Source: Paenibacillus tyrphae (GTDB taxonomy: Bacteria; Bacillota; Bacilli; Paenibacillales; NBRC-103111). Taken from it: a stretch of 64,000 nucleotides of DNA. Numbering within the stretch: position 1 is the first letter of the stretch; each line of letters opens with the position of its first letter. The stretch spans positions 186,001-250,000 of the forward strand of contig NZ_BSDJ01000011.1 of NCBI RefSeq assembly GCF_027925525.1, written 5' to 3'. The notes under the pieces are model-generated. The model did not search any database. It saw nothing but the letters and a program-made list of their open reading frames with translations, and was not told the DNA's origin. The position numbers were made by a program, and so were the translations under genes. Below are positions 37,397 to 46,565 of the stretch, piece after piece.

Positions 37397-38941
37397 ATGC
37401 CTACGACAGTCATCTGGATCATAGTCGTTCTCGTTGTTGGTGCTCTATGCTTCGGGATCGGTTATTTTATCCGCAAGTCCCTTGCAGAGGCGAAGATTTC
37501 CAGTGCTGAACATGCTGCCGAGCAGATCAAGGAAAATGCCCGTAAAGAGGCAGAAGCACTGAAGAAAGAAGCGGTTCTGGAGGCGAAAGACGAGATCCAC
37601 AAACTCAGAACCGAAGCTGAAAAAGACATTCGTGACCGTCGAAATGAAACTCAACGACAAGAGAGACGATTGTTGCAAAAAGAGGAATCGCTGGATAAAA
37701 AATTAGAATCTCTTGAGAAAAAAGAGGAGCAGGTCGCCAACAAGGAGAAACGAATCGAAGAAACCCAAACGCAAATTGATCAGATTTATAAAGATCAAGT
37801 TGCCGAGCTGGAGCGAATTTCTGCGTTGACGATGGACGATGCCAAACAAATCATTTTGACCAACGTAGAGCAGGAAGTTCGCCATGAAACCGCTCAATTG
37901 ATCAAGGAAATCGAACAGCAAGCGAAAGAAGAAGGCGACAAAAAGGCCAGAGAAATCATCACTCTTGCTATTCAACGCTGTGCGGCCGACCATGTGGCTG
38001 AAACGACCGTATCGGTCGTAGCGCTTCCGAATGAAGAGATGAAAGGCCGGATTATCGGCCGGGAAGGCCGCAATATCCGGGCGCTTGAGACGCTCACCGG
38101 TATCGATTTGATCATCGACGACACGCCGGAAGCCGTCATTTTGTCCGGGTTTGACCCGATTCGTCGGGAGATCGCCCGAACTTCCCTTGAGAAGCTTGTA
38201 GCGGACGGACGAATCCATCCGGCCCGCATTGAAGAAATGGTCGAGAAGTCCCGCAAGGAAGTCGACGAGCGGATCCGCGAATACGGGGAGCAAGCAACGT
38301 TCGAAACTGGCGTACACGGTCTTCACCCTGACTTGATCAAAATTTTGGGCCGACTCAAATTCCGTACAAGCTACGGACAAAACGTGCTCAAGCATTCCAT
38401 GGAAGTGGCTTACCTTGCCGGACTGATGGCAGGAGAACTCGGAGAAGACGTGACATTGGCGAAACGTGCCGGTCTCCTTCATGACATCGGGAAAGCATTG
38501 GATCACGAAGTGGAAGGCTCTCACGTCGAGATCGGCGTTGAGATCGCCAAGAAGTACAAGGAGCATCCGGTGGTCATTAACAGTATCGCTTCGCATCACG
38601 GCGACTGTGAAGCGACTTCGGTCATCGCTATGCTGGTCGGCGCGGCTGATGCGCTGTCCGCAGCAAGACCAGGCGCGCGCCGGGAAACGCTCGAGACCTA
38701 CATCAAAAGGCTCGAGAAGCTCGAAGAGATCTCTGAATCGTTCGAAGGCGTCGAGAAATCGTATGCGATCCAAGCCGGACGCGAAGTGCGCGTAATGGTT
38801 CAACCTGAAAAGGTGGACGATACCGAGGCATTCCGCTTGGCAAGGGACATTACGAAGAAAATCGAAGGCGAGCTCGATTATCCGGGCCACATCAAGGTTA
38901 CGGTCATTCGGGAAACGCGCGCTGTAGAATACGCCAAATAA
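37397..38941 (+). CDS. rny: Ribonuclease Y
   Basis: RNase Y is the membrane-anchored endonuclease that starts most mRNA decay in Bacillus. Residues 4-24 form one membrane segment ([20 protein letters not shown]). A long charged coiled coil spans about 30-190. A KH domain is near 210-270 ([21 protein letters not shown]), and the HD domain near 330-425 contains [17 protein letters not shown] 37397 is used because GAGGAGGTGAACTGG precedes it; an upstream in-frame TTG-type start at 37322 lacks a site. Length 514. Confidence 0.97.
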   Translation: MPTTVIWIIVVLVVGALCFGIGYFIRKSLAEAKISSAEHAAEQIKENARKEAEALKKEAVLEAKDEIHKLRTEAEKDIRDRRNETQRQERRLLQKEESLDKKLESLEKKEEQVANKEKRIEETQTQIDQIYKDQVAELERISALTMDDAKQIILTNVEQEVRHETAQLIKEIEQQAKEEGDKKAREIITLAIQRCAADHVAETTVSVVALPNEEMKGRIIGREGRNIRALETLTGIDLIIDDTPEAVILSGFDPIRREIARTSLEKLVADGRIHPARIEEMVEKSRKEVDERIREYGEQATFETGVHGLHPDLIKILGRLKFRTSYGQNVLKHSMEVAYLAGLMAGELGEDVTLAKRAGLLHDIGKALDHEVEGSHVEIGVEIAKKYKEHPVVINSIASHHGDCEATSVIAMLVGAADALSAARPGARRETLETYIKRLEKLEEISESFEGVEKSYAIQAGREVRVMVQPEKVDDTEAFRLARDITKKIEGELDYPGHIKVTVIRETRAVEYAK

Positions 38942-38957
38942 TTGCATACACTACAGG

Positions 38958-38990
38958 GGGAAGTGGCGATTATGCCACTTCCCTCTCTAA
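38958..38990 (+). terminator. Stem-loop after rny
   Basis: GGGAAGTGGC (38958-38967) pairs perfectly with GCCACTTCCC (38974-38983). No proper U-tract follows (CTCTCTAATT), so this may be a stability or processing hairpin. Confidence 0.55.
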
Positions 38991-39039
38991 TTCAGCGGAA
39001 AGTTACAGGAAATTAAAGAGAGGTAGGGGGAGAGTCCCG

Positions 39040-39834
39040 ATGAAAATACTGTTCATTGGAGATATTGTCGGTTCGGTGGGCCGCAAAGCGTTGAAAACGT
39101 GCTTACCGACCCTCAAAAATAAGTATAACCCGCATTGGATTATCGCGAACGGAGAGAACGCGGCGGCAGGGCGGGGCATTACGGCCGCTATCGCCAAAGA
39201 CTTCTTCGATCTTGGCGTGCATGGGATCACGATGGGCAATCATACGTGGGACCAGAAAGAAATTTTCGATTTCATCGACAAGGAAGACCGGATGGTCCGG
39301 CCGGCCAATTTCCCGCAGGGAACGCCCGGAAAAGGGATGACGTTCATCAAAGTGAAAGACATCGAGCTGGCGCTCATCAATTTGCAGGGACGCACTTTTT
39401 TGCCTCCGCTCGACTGTCCGTTTGAGAAGGCGAATGAGCTGGTAGAGCAGGCCAAGAAGAAAACGAAATACGTATTCGTGGATTTTCATGCCGAGGCGAC
39501 TTCGGAAAAACTGGCGATGGGCTGGCATTTGGACGGTAAAGTATCCGCCGTCGTCGGGACGCATACGCATGTGCAGACAAACGATGAACGGCTGCTGCCC
39601 CAAGGCACGGTTTATGTGACGGATGTAGGCATGGTCGGCCCGCGAGACGGCATTCTCGGGATGGAACGGAACGCCGTGCTGCAAAAATTTAAAACTCAGC
39701 TTCCCGTCCGCTTTGTCGTGGACGAAGGCAAATGGCATTTTCATGCTGTCAGCATTGAGCTGGACCCGGCTACAGGGCTCGGAAAAAAGATTCAATTGAT
39801 TCGCATGGATGAAGATACGATCTTGTTTGATTGA
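39040..39834 (+). CDS. ymdB: YmdB-type metallophosphoesterase
   Basis: A 264-residue metallophosphoesterase of the YmdB family, which in B. subtilis cleaves 2',3'-cAMP/cGMP and affects biofilm and motility switching. Metal ligands are visible in GDIVGSVGRKAL, NGENAAAGRGI, GNHTWDQKE, DFHAEATSEK and VGTHTHVQTNDERLLP. The gene order rny-ymdB-spoVS matches B. subtilis. The AGAGGTAGGGGGAGAG region supplies the ribosome binding site. Confidence 0.94.
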   Translation: MKILFIGDIVGSVGRKALKTCLPTLKNKYNPHWIIANGENAAAGRGITAAIAKDFFDLGVHGITMGNHTWDQKEIFDFIDKEDRMVRPANFPQGTPGKGMTFIKVKDIELALINLQGRTFLPPLDCPFEKANELVEQAKKKTKYVFVDFHAEATSEKLAMGWHLDGKVSAVVGTHTHVQTNDERLLPQGTVYVTDVGMVGPRDGILGMERNAVLQKFKTQLPVRFVVDEGKWHFHAVSIELDPATGLGKKIQLIRMDEDTILFD

Positions 39835-39852
39835 ATTGACGAACAATTCAAA

Positions 39853-39866
39853 TATTTTCGAAAATA
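39853..39866 (+). promoter_or_regulatory. 14-bp perfect palindrome upstream of spoVS
   Basis: TATTTTCGAAAATA is a perfect palindrome 13 bases upstream of the sigma-H -35 element. It could be an operator; it resembles part of a Spo0A box (TTGTCGAAA) only loosely. Confidence 0.3.
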
Positions 39867-39879
39867 CCATCTTCGGGTA

Positions 39880-39909
39880 GAAGGAATTAACTGCAAATTC
39901 CTAGAATAT
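39880..39909 (+). promoter_or_regulatory. Sigma-H type promoter for spoVS
   Basis: GAAGGAATT at 39880-39888, 12-base spacer, CTAGAATAT at 39901-39909. The sigma-H consensus is RnAGGAwww, 11-12 bases, RnnGAATww; only one outer base differs. B. subtilis spoVS is a sigma-H gene. Confidence 0.8.
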
Positions 39910-39953
39910 GATTAGTACTGGAAGCAATCATCATTCCCGAGGAGGTACTTTTC

Positions 39954-40214
39954 ATGGAAGTATTAAAAGTGTCAGCAAAATCCAACCCAAATTCCGTCGC
40001 AGGCGCGTTGGCTGGAGTATTGCGTGAACGCGGGGCTGCTGAGCTCCAGGCCATCGGGGCAGGGGCCCTCAACCAAGCGATAAAAGCCGTAGCCATCGCG
40101 CGAGGATTTGTGGCTCCCAGCGGGGTTGATTTGATCTGCATACCAGCATTTACCGATATTGTCATCGACGGCGAGGACCGAACAGCCATTAAGCTGATTG
40201 TAGAACCGAGATAA
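39954..40214 (+). CDS. spoVS: Stage V sporulation protein S
   Basis: SpoVS is an 86-residue, highly conserved Alba-like protein; in B. subtilis its loss affects septation and coat assembly. The sequence MEVLKVSAKSNPNSVAGAL, LQAIGAGALNQAIKAVAIAR and VDLICIPAFTDIVIDGEDRT is near-invariant in the family. The ATG follows GAGGAGGTACTTTTC. A sigma-H promoter upstream and a terminator downstream make it a single-gene unit expressed early in sporulation. Confidence 0.98.
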   Translation: MEVLKVSAKSNPNSVAGALAGVLRERGAAELQAIGAGALNQAIKAVAIARGFVAPSGVDLICIPAFTDIVIDGEDRTAIKLIVEPR

Positions 40215-40247
40215 TGGCTTTGCTGCTTATAACCGAACGACCAAAGC

Positions 40248-40278
40248 ACCTGTTTACTTCTGTAGACAGGTTTTTTTG
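40248..40278 (+). terminator. Rho-independent terminator after spoVS
   Basis: ACCTGTTTAC (40248-40257) with GTAGACAGGT (40262-40271), one G-U pair, then TTTTTTT. Confidence 0.9.
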
Positions 40279-40329
40279 GTTTTATTTCATTTTGCTCAGC
40301 CAAGCTTGCTCCCAGGGAGGGGATAGCCG

Positions 40330-41274
40330 ATGCATGTGATCGACGGGCACTGTGATGCTTTGCTCAAAATGGTTGAGAACCCGGTCATTGATTTTTTCGA
40401 TCCTCATGTAAGCGGATTGGACGTATCTTATGCGAAAATGACGCAAGGGGGCGTAAAACTGCAATTTTTTGCGATTTATTTGCCTGAACGTATAACTCAG
40501 CCGCAATTTGACCATTACTTGGAATATATAAATATTTTTTATCAGAAAGTGATGCGGGACCCGCGTATGCGGCAGGTGAAAAACCGCGCCGATTTGGAAG
40601 CGGTCCTGACAGGCAATCAGACTGGAGCGATGCTGACGCTTGAAGGCGCGGATGCGCTGCAGGGAAACCCCTTGTATCTTCAGACGTTATACCATCTGGG
40701 TGTCCGAATGATCGGAACGACATGGAATTACGCCAATTGGGCGGCGGATGGAGTGCTTGAGCCAAGGCAGGGCGGATTTACGCGGCGCGGCAAAACGTTT
40801 ATTAAAGACTGCAACGATTTGGGTATGCTATTGGATGCATCCCATTTGTCCGAGGCTGCGTTCTGGGACTTGGCGGCGGCTTCGCCCAAGCCGTTCGTGG
40901 CGACGCATTCCAATGCAAGAGCCGTGTGCGGACATCCGAGAAACCTGAGCAACGGGCAAATCCGGGAAATTGTCCGGCGGGACGGACGTATCGGCGTTAC
41001 GTTCGTGCCCTGGTTCGTGCAGCAAGGCCGCCAAGCGTCCGTTGATGGCGTCCTGCAGCATGTCGAGCATATTTGCTCGCTCGGGGGCGGCGGCCAGCTT
41101 GTGTTCGGATCGGATTTTGACGGCATCGATCAATGGATTCCGGGACTGGAGCATGCGGGGAAAATCCCGTGTCTGACGGAAGCTTTGCTTCGACGGTTTC
41201 CGGAGGAACTGGTGAGAGGGTTCATGTACCGCAACTGGTTTACCTTCCTGCAGCGTCATTTGCCGATTCATTAA
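40330..41274 (+). CDS. Membrane dipeptidase (M19, renal dipeptidase family)
   Basis: Zinc-dependent dipeptidase of 314 residues. The first metal pair is in VIDGHCDALLKM, the bridging glutamate in TLEGADALQG, the second-site histidines in DASHLSEAAFWD and ATHSNARAVCGHPRNLS, and the C-terminal GSDFDGID aspartate closes the site, so the active site is intact. Despite the family name no signal peptide or anchor is seen, so it is probably cytoplasmic. The ATG is preceded by GGGAGGGGAT. It lies between spoVS and korA with no obvious functional link; a role in peptide turnover is inferred. Confidence 0.9.
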   Translation: MHVIDGHCDALLKMVENPVIDFFDPHVSGLDVSYAKMTQGGVKLQFFAIYLPERITQPQFDHYLEYINIFYQKVMRDPRMRQVKNRADLEAVLTGNQTGAMLTLEGADALQGNPLYLQTLYHLGVRMIGTTWNYANWAADGVLEPRQGGFTRRGKTFIKDCNDLGMLLDASHLSEAAFWDLAAASPKPFVATHSNARAVCGHPRNLSNGQIREIVRRDGRIGVTFVPWFVQQGRQASVDGVLQHVEHICSLGGGGQLVFGSDFDGIDQWIPGLEHAGKIPCLTEALLRRFPEELVRGFMYRNWFTFLQRHLPIH

Positions 41275-41495
41275 AAATTAACATCTGATTTCTAGATATA
41301 AGACAACTAAATTATTCTCTAATCGATATGGATTTGATCTAAAAAAGCTATCTATGCATTTTGTCGAAAACCCTTGCTTTTTATGTGTATTAGTCATAGA
41401 ATTTGATGAGACAACTGAAAGATTTTTTTTATAAAATAATCTTTACAGTTCATGGTTTAGCTGCATGTCAGCGAATTTAAAAGGAGTGGACAACG
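41275..41495 (+). other. AT-rich intergenic region upstream of korA
   Basis: No gene is visible. The region is much richer in A+T than its neighbours. A hairpin AAAGATT/AATCTTT with a T-rich loop lies near 41418-41444 and could end the dipeptidase transcript or regulate korA. No -35/-10 pair is convincing. Confidence 0.4.
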
Positions 41496-43247
41496 TTGAT
41501 TAGCCAATTATCTTGGAAGGTCGGAGGACAACAGGGGGAAGGCGTGGAAAGTACCGACAAAATCTTTTCCACGGCATTGACCAGACTGGGGTACTACTTG
41601 TACGGGTACCGCCATTTTTCCTCGCGGATCAAAGGCGGCCACACAAACAATAAAATCAGAATCAGTACGAAACCGATTCGCTCCATTTCCGACGATTTGG
41701 ACATTCTCGTGGCCTTTGACCAAGAAACGATTGATGTGAATGCGCACGAGCTGCGCGAAAACGGCGTAATCATCGCCGACGCAAAGGTTAATCCAGTCGT
41801 TCCGGAAGGCGTTAAAGCAAGACTGTTCCCGGTGCCGATTACGGCGATCGCGGAAGAGCTCGGCACTTCCTTGTTTAAGAATATGGCTGCTTCCGGCGCA
41901 TCTTGGGCTTTGCTTGGTTTGCCGCTTGAAGTGTTTAATAAAGCAGTAGAAGAAGAGTTCGGCCGCAAAGGCGCTGCCGTAGTCGAGAAAAACGTGGAAG
42001 CGGTTCGCAAAGCTGCCGAGTTCGTTCTTGAATTGACTGGCGGTCCGCTGCCGGAATTCCAACTGGAGCCTGCCGACGGCAGACAAAAGCTGTTCATGAT
42101 CGGCAACGACGCTATCGCTCTTGGCGCAGTCGCTGCAGGTTGCCGCTTCATGCCCGCATACCCGATCACGCCGGCTTCCGAAATTATGGAATACCTGATC
42201 AAGACGCTGCCGAAATTCGGCGGAACGGTTATCCAAACCGAAGACGAGATCGCAGCATGTACGATGGCCATTGGGGCCAATTACGGCGGCGTTCGCGCCC
42301 TGACGGCTTCTGCTGGCCCTGGTCTTTCCTTGATGATGGAAGCGATTGGCTTGGCCGGTATGACAGAAACGCCTGTCGTTATCGTCGATACGCAGCGTGG
42401 CGGTCCAAGTACGGGACTTCCGACGAAGCAGGAGCAATCCGACGTGCTTGCCATGATTCACGGGACGCACGGCGAAATTCCGAAAATCGTTCTGTCGCCT
42501 TCGACGATCGAAGAGTGCTTCTACGATGCGATCGAAGCGTTCAACTTGGCGGAAGAATATCAGGTTCCGGTTATTTTGCTGACGGACCTGCAGCTTTCCT
42601 TGGGTAAACAAACAAGCGAATTGCTCGATTACAATAAAATCCAGATCAAACGCGGCGAGCTGCAAACCGGCGAACTGCCTGCTCTGGAGGAGCATCAAAT
42701 GTTTAAACGCTACGAATTCACCGAGAACGGCGTTTCCAAGCGTTCGGTGCCGGGTCAAAAATACGGCATCCACCATGTAACCGGGGTTGAGCACGCCGAA
42801 GACGGACGTCCGTCGGAAAGCCCGATCAACCGTAAGAAAATGATGGACAAACGTTTGGGCAAAATGAAGCAAGTAAAAGTAACCAATCCGATTCTGGTCG
42901 ACGCTCCTCATGAAGAGCCGGATCTGCTCATCATCGGTATGGGCTCCACGGGCGGCACGATCGACGAAGCAAGACGCCGTCTGGCGGACAAAGGTATGAA
43001 AACGAACCACATTACCGTTCGTTTGCTGCATCCGTTCCCGGTGGAAGAAATCAAGCCGTACCTGGAAAAAGCGAAAACGGTCGTCGTTGTTGAAAACAAT
43101 GCTACCGCTCAGCTCGCTTCCTTGATTAAGCTGAACGTTGGCTACGCTGATAAAATTAAGAGCATGTTGAAATATGACGGTAATCCGTTCTTGCCTGCTG
43201 AAATCACTAAATACTGTCAGGAGTTGAACCTTGTATGGCAACGTTAA
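41496..43247 (+). CDS. korA: 2-oxoacid:ferredoxin oxidoreductase subunit alpha (gamma-alpha fusion)
   Basis: Large subunit of a two-subunit 2-oxoacid:ferredoxin oxidoreductase, which oxidatively decarboxylates a 2-oxoacid to acyl-CoA with ferredoxin as acceptor. Residues 1-185 are the gamma domain (KVGGQQGEGVESTDKIFS), and the rest is the alpha domain with YPITPASEIMEYLIKTLP and the pyrimidine-binding region ASAGPGLSLMMEA. Length 583 fits KorA. The TTG start follows AAAAGGAGTGG. It overlaps korB by 13 bases. 2-oxoglutarate is the usual substrate of this type in aerobic Bacillota, but pyruvate or branched-chain oxoacids are possible. Confidence 0.92.
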   Translation: MISQLSWKVGGQQGEGVESTDKIFSTALTRLGYYLYGYRHFSSRIKGGHTNNKIRISTKPIRSISDDLDILVAFDQETIDVNAHELRENGVIIADAKVNPVVPEGVKARLFPVPITAIAEELGTSLFKNMAASGASWALLGLPLEVFNKAVEEEFGRKGAAVVEKNVEAVRKAAEFVLELTGGPLPEFQLEPADGRQKLFMIGNDAIALGAVAAGCRFMPAYPITPASEIMEYLIKTLPKFGGTVIQTEDEIAACTMAIGANYGGVRALTASAGPGLSLMMEAIGLAGMTETPVVIVDTQRGGPSTGLPTKQEQSDVLAMIHGTHGEIPKIVLSPSTIEECFYDAIEAFNLAEEYQVPVILLTDLQLSLGKQTSELLDYNKIQIKRGELQTGELPALEEHQMFKRYEFTENGVSKRSVPGQKYGIHHVTGVEHAEDGRPSESPINRKKMMDKRLGKMKQVKVTNPILVDAPHEEPDLLIIGMGSTGGTIDEARRRLADKGMKTNHITVRLLHPFPVEEIKPYLEKAKTVVVVENNATAQLASLIKLNVGYADKIKSMLKYDGNPFLPAEITKYCQELNLVWQR

Positions 43248-44101
43248 AAGATTTCCGTAACAATATCAAACCGAACTGGTGCCCAGGATGCGGCGACTTC
43301 TCCGTGCAAGCGGCTATCCAAAGAGCGGCTGCCAATGTCGGTCTGGAACCGGAACAGCTTGCGGTTGTCTCGGGGATCGGCTGTTCCGGCCGGATTTCCG
43401 GTTACATCAACGCTTACGGATTCCACGGTGTTCACGGACGTTCGTTGCCAATCGCGCAAGGTCTCAAAATGGCTAACCGCGAGCTGACTGTCATCGCCGC
43501 AGGCGGCGACGGCGACGGCTTCGCGATCGGGATGGGTCATACGGTTCATGCGATCCGCCGGAACATCAACATCACCTATATCGTTATGGATAACCAAATC
43601 TACGGCTTGACCAAAGGCCAAACGTCGCCCCGCAGTGCCGAGGGCTTCAAGACGAAATCGACACCGTCCGGCTCCATCGAGTCCGCATTGTCGCCGCTTG
43701 AAGTAGCGCTGGCTGCAGGAGCTACGTTTATCGGTCAATCGTTCTCCAGCAACTTGAAACAGCTGACTTCCTTGATCGAAGAAGGCATGAAGCATGAAGG
43801 TTTCTCCTTCATCAACGTATTCAGCCCGTGTGTCACGTTCAACAAAGTGAACACGTACGAGTGGTTTAAAGAGCATATCGTTGATCTGGAAGAAACACCG
43901 GACTACGATGCTTCCAACCGTGTGGCAGCCATGACGAAAATCATGGAAACCAACAGCCTCGTGACGGGACTCATCTATCAAGACAAGAGCAGAAAAAGCT
44001 ACGAGGATATGGTTGCAGGCTTCAAGCCGGAAGGTCTTGCGAAGCAAAATATTCAAATCACCGAGCAAGAATTTGAAAAATTGGTGGCGGAATTTAAATA
44101 A
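43235..44101 (+). CDS. korB: 2-oxoacid:ferredoxin oxidoreductase subunit beta
   Basis: Thiamine-diphosphate-binding partner of KorA, 288 residues. The PNWCPGCGDFSVQAAIQRA start carries the CxxC of the family. The ThDP motif is GGDGDGFAIGMGH ending in VMDNQIYGLTKGQTSPRS. It lacks the 4Fe-4S ferredoxin domain found in four-domain enzymes, as expected for the two-subunit type. It overlaps korA by 13 bases and is followed by a strong terminator, so korAB form one operon. Confidence 0.93.
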   Translation: MATLKDFRNNIKPNWCPGCGDFSVQAAIQRAAANVGLEPEQLAVVSGIGCSGRISGYINAYGFHGVHGRSLPIAQGLKMANRELTVIAAGGDGDGFAIGMGHTVHAIRRNINITYIVMDNQIYGLTKGQTSPRSAEGFKTKSTPSGSIESALSPLEVALAAGATFIGQSFSSNLKQLTSLIEEGMKHEGFSFINVFSPCVTFNKVNTYEWFKEHIVDLEETPDYDASNRVAAMTKIMETNSLVTGLIYQDKSRKSYEDMVAGFKPEGLAKQNIQITEQEFEKLVAEFK

Positions 44102-44117
44102 TTTTCCGAATTTTCAT

Positions 44118-44149
44118 AAGCATGCGGCCTTGGGCCGTATGCTTTTTTT
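44118..44149 (+). terminator. Rho-independent terminator after korB
   Basis: AAGCATGCGGCC (44118-44129), TTG loop, GGCCGTATGCTT (44133-44144), then TTTTT. Confidence 0.9.
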
Positions 44150-44215
44150 ATGTCGTGCGGGTATAATAGACTTGAGCTTCATGGAATCTTTTGCATAAGA
44201 GAGGGGCACATGGAC

Positions 44216-44785
44216 ATGAAACAAGTACCGATCGGCGTTTCCGCCAGACATATTCATTTGTCGAAAGAACATATCGCTTTGCTTTTTGGCGCAGGGTATG
44301 AATTAAAGGAGATGAAGGCACTGTCGCAGCCGGGGCAGTACGCCGCCGAGGAAACGGTTGCGGTCGTCGGACCGAAAGGCCGCTTTGACAAGGTTCGCAT
44401 TTTGGGACCGGCCCGCAGTAAATCCCAGCTTGAAGTATCTCGTACCGATGCGTTTGCTCTTGGGGTGAATCCGCCCGTCCGCGAGTCTGGCCATACGGCC
44501 GGAACACCCGGCATTAAGGTCATCGGACCCGCCGGCGAAGTGGAGCTAGAGGAGGGCGTCATCGTGGCGGCGCGTCATATTCATTTTCATACGGACGATG
44601 CGGCCAAGTGGGGCATTGCGGATAAACAGGAGCTTACGGTGCGCGTCGAAGGAGAGCGCGGCGTAACGTTCGAGCACGTGATTGCCCGGGTATCCGACCA
44701 ATTCGCGCTGGACATGCATATCGATACGGACGAAGCGAATGCAGCCGGAATTAAAACAGGCGATATCGGCGTTATTTTAGCCTAA
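44216..44785 (+). CDS. pduL: Phosphate propanoyltransferase PduL-like
   Basis: PduL-type phosphotransacylase of 189 residues, which swaps CoA and phosphate on short acyl groups. The two tandem domains each carry the zinc-binding histidine motif: PIGVSARHIHLSKEH near the N-terminus and VIVAARHIHFHTDDA near residue 120. No microcompartment-targeting N-terminal helix and no microcompartment genes are nearby, so it is probably a housekeeping phosphotransacetylase. ATG 44216 is chosen because GAGGGG lies nine bases upstream; ATG 44210 is the alternative. TATAAT at 44162-44167 may be its -10. Confidence 0.9.
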   Translation: MKQVPIGVSARHIHLSKEHIALLFGAGYELKEMKALSQPGQYAAEETVAVVGPKGRFDKVRILGPARSKSQLEVSRTDAFALGVNPPVRESGHTAGTPGIKVIGPAGEVELEEGVIVAARHIHFHTDDAAKWGIADKQELTVRVEGERGVTFEHVIARVSDQFALDMHIDTDEANAAGIKTGDIGVILA

Positions 44786-44790
44786 AAAGT

Positions 44791-44954
44791 CCGGTGAATA
44801 AAAAGCGGAGGAGCGGAATCGTTCTGGAGAAGCGGTAGCGTTCGCCTTTGTCTCCGGATTTTAACCACTAAGTGGGTTATAAAATTTTAAGAATCCGGGG
44901 ACAACAGCGATCGGAAGAATGATACCGCTCACGTAGCGGGGTCTTATTCACCGG
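44791..44954 (+). repeat. Structured intergenic element, copy A
   Basis: A 164-base self-complementary element between pduL and miaB. The outer stem CCGGTGAATAA (44791-44801) with TTATTCACCGG (44944-44954) is perfect. Inside, ATCGTTCT (44818-44825) pairs with AGAATGAT (44916-44923), TTGTCTCCGGATT pairs with AATCCGGGGACAA, and a small hairpin closes on CACTAAGTG. The block at 44826-44857 is 29 of 32 identical to copy B at 62722-62753, and CAGCGATCGGA (44905-44915) matches CAGCGACCGGA in copy B. Nothing here is coding. It may be a palindromic mobile repeat or a structured RNA. Confidence 0.75.
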
Positions 44955-44980
44955 TCTTCTATATCCACTCATGAATTTCT

Positions 44981-45010
44981 TTGAAATGCAGGCTGCAAGC
45001 ATGATATAAT
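44981..45010 (+). promoter_or_regulatory. Sigma-A promoter for miaB
   Basis: TTGAAA at 44981-44986, 18-base spacer, TATAAT at 45005-45010 with an extended -10 (TGA just upstream). Confidence 0.8.
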
Positions 45011-45061
45011 GAAAGGTATGATCTTTGCAGCATACTGCAAGCTTCAGGAGGAATTCATTTC

Positions 45062-46537
45062 ATGACGACAAAAAATAAATCCGAGAAAGATTACTCGATA
45101 TATTTCCAGCCGCCGTCTCTCAGCGATGCGAAGAAGCGGGGGAAAGAAGACATTCAAGTGCACTACGATTTCGACATCCCGGAAGAGATGCGCGAGATCG
45201 GCAAGGACAAGTATTACTTGATTCAAACGTACGGCTGTCAAATGAACGAACACGACACCGAGACGATCAAAGGGCTGCTTGAGCAGATGGGCTACCGGTC
45301 CACCGATGACCGCAAGCAAGCGGACATCATTCTGCTCAACACCTGTGCGGTACGGGAAAATGCAGAGGATAAAGTGTTCGGCGAGCTTGGCCATCTCAAG
45401 CACCTGAAGATCGAGAAGCCGTCGCTCATCCTGGGCGTGTGCGGCTGTATGTCGCAGGAAGAATCGGTCGTGAACCGGATCTTGAAGAAGCATCCGTTCG
45501 TTGATCTGATCTTCGGCACGCATAACATTCACCGCCTTCCGTTCCTGTTGAAGGAAGCGATGTTTAGCAAGGAAATGGTGATCGAGGTATGGTCCAAGGA
45601 AGGCGATATCATCGAAAACCTGCCGAAGAAGCGCGAAGGCATCAAGGCGTGGGTCAACATCATGTACGGCTGTGACAAGTTCTGCACGTACTGTATCGTG
45701 CCGTATACGCGGGGCAAGGAGCGCAGCCGCCTTCCGCAGGACGTGATTGCCGAAGTGCGCGACTTGGCGCGTCAGGGCTTCAAGGAAATCATGCTGCTTG
45801 GCCAGAACGTAAACGCCTACGGCAAAGATTTTGACGATATGAAATACGGGCTCGGCGATTTGATGGACGAAGTGCGCAAGATCGACATTCCGCGTGTCCG
45901 CTTCACGACGTCGCACCCGCGCGATTTTGACGACCGTTTGATCGAGGTGCTTGCTAGGAAAGGCAACCTGATGGAGCATATCCATCTGCCGGTGCAGTCG
46001 GGCAGCAACGAGATTTTGAAGCGGATGAGCCGCAAATATACGCGTGAGCATTATTTGGAGCTCGTTGCCAAAATCAAAAAGGCGATTCCGGATGTCGTGC
46101 TGACGACGGATATCATCGTAGGTTTTCCGGGCGAAACTGACGAGCAGTTCGAGGAAACGATCTCGCTCGTGCAGGAAGTCGGCTACGACAGCGCCTTTAC
46201 GTTCATCTACTCCCCGCGGGAAGGTACGCCGGCAGCAGGCATGGAGGATAACGTGCCTTATGAGGTGAAGCGGGACCGCCTCATTCGTTTGAACGACGTG
46301 CTTAACGTCTACGCCAAGCAGAGCAATGAACGGTTAAAAGGACAGACGCTGGAAGTGCTGGTCGAGGGCGAAAGCAAGAACAATGCCGCTGTATTGGCCG
46401 GCCGCAGTCGCACGAACAAGCTCGTTCATTTCGAAGGGCCGAAGGAATTGGTAGGCCGGTTTGTCCAAGTGAAAATAACGGAAACCCCGACATTCTACAT
46501 CAAAGGCGAATTGGTCGGAGAAGCCGTGGCTCAATAA
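45062..46537 (+). CDS. miaB: tRNA-2-methylthio-N6-dimethylallyladenosine synthase MiaB
   Basis: Radical-SAM methylthiotransferase acting on A37 of tRNAs. The N-terminal extension of about 60 residues is typical of Bacillota MiaB. The UPF0004 domain has [19 protein letters not shown], and the three cluster cysteines continue in [12 protein letters not shown] and [10 protein letters not shown]. The radical-SAM motif is [20 protein letters not shown] near residue 203. A TRAM domain ends the protein. The GGAGGAATTC site precedes the ATG. It is followed closely by ricA, as in B. subtilis. Confidence 0.97.
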   Translation: MTTKNKSEKDYSIYFQPPSLSDAKKRGKEDIQVHYDFDIPEEMREIGKDKYYLIQTYGCQMNEHDTETIKGLLEQMGYRSTDDRKQADIILLNTCAVRENAEDKVFGELGHLKHLKIEKPSLILGVCGCMSQEESVVNRILKKHPFVDLIFGTHNIHRLPFLLKEAMFSKEMVIEVWSKEGDIIENLPKKREGIKAWVNIMYGCDKFCTYCIVPYTRGKERSRLPQDVIAEVRDLARQGFKEIMLLGQNVNAYGKDFDDMKYGLGDLMDEVRKIDIPRVRFTTSHPRDFDDRLIEVLARKGNLMEHIHLPVQSGSNEILKRMSRKYTREHYLELVAKIKKAIPDVVLTTDIIVGFPGETDEQFEETISLVQEVGYDSAFTFIYSPREGTPAAGMEDNVPYEVKRDRLIRLNDVLNVYAKQSNERLKGQTLEVLVEGESKNNAAVLAGRSRTNKLVHFEGPKELVGRFVQVKITETPTFYIKGELVGEAVAQ

Positions 46538-46565
46538 ATCGAATGCAGGGGCGTGACGAATTCTA

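Noticed and set aside
37703..38947. A 414-codon minus-strand frame opposite rny
   Set aside because: Same antisense artefact; RNase Y on the + strand has all expected domains.
41508..43241. A 577-codon minus-strand frame opposite korA
   Set aside because: Same antisense artefact; no start site or family features.
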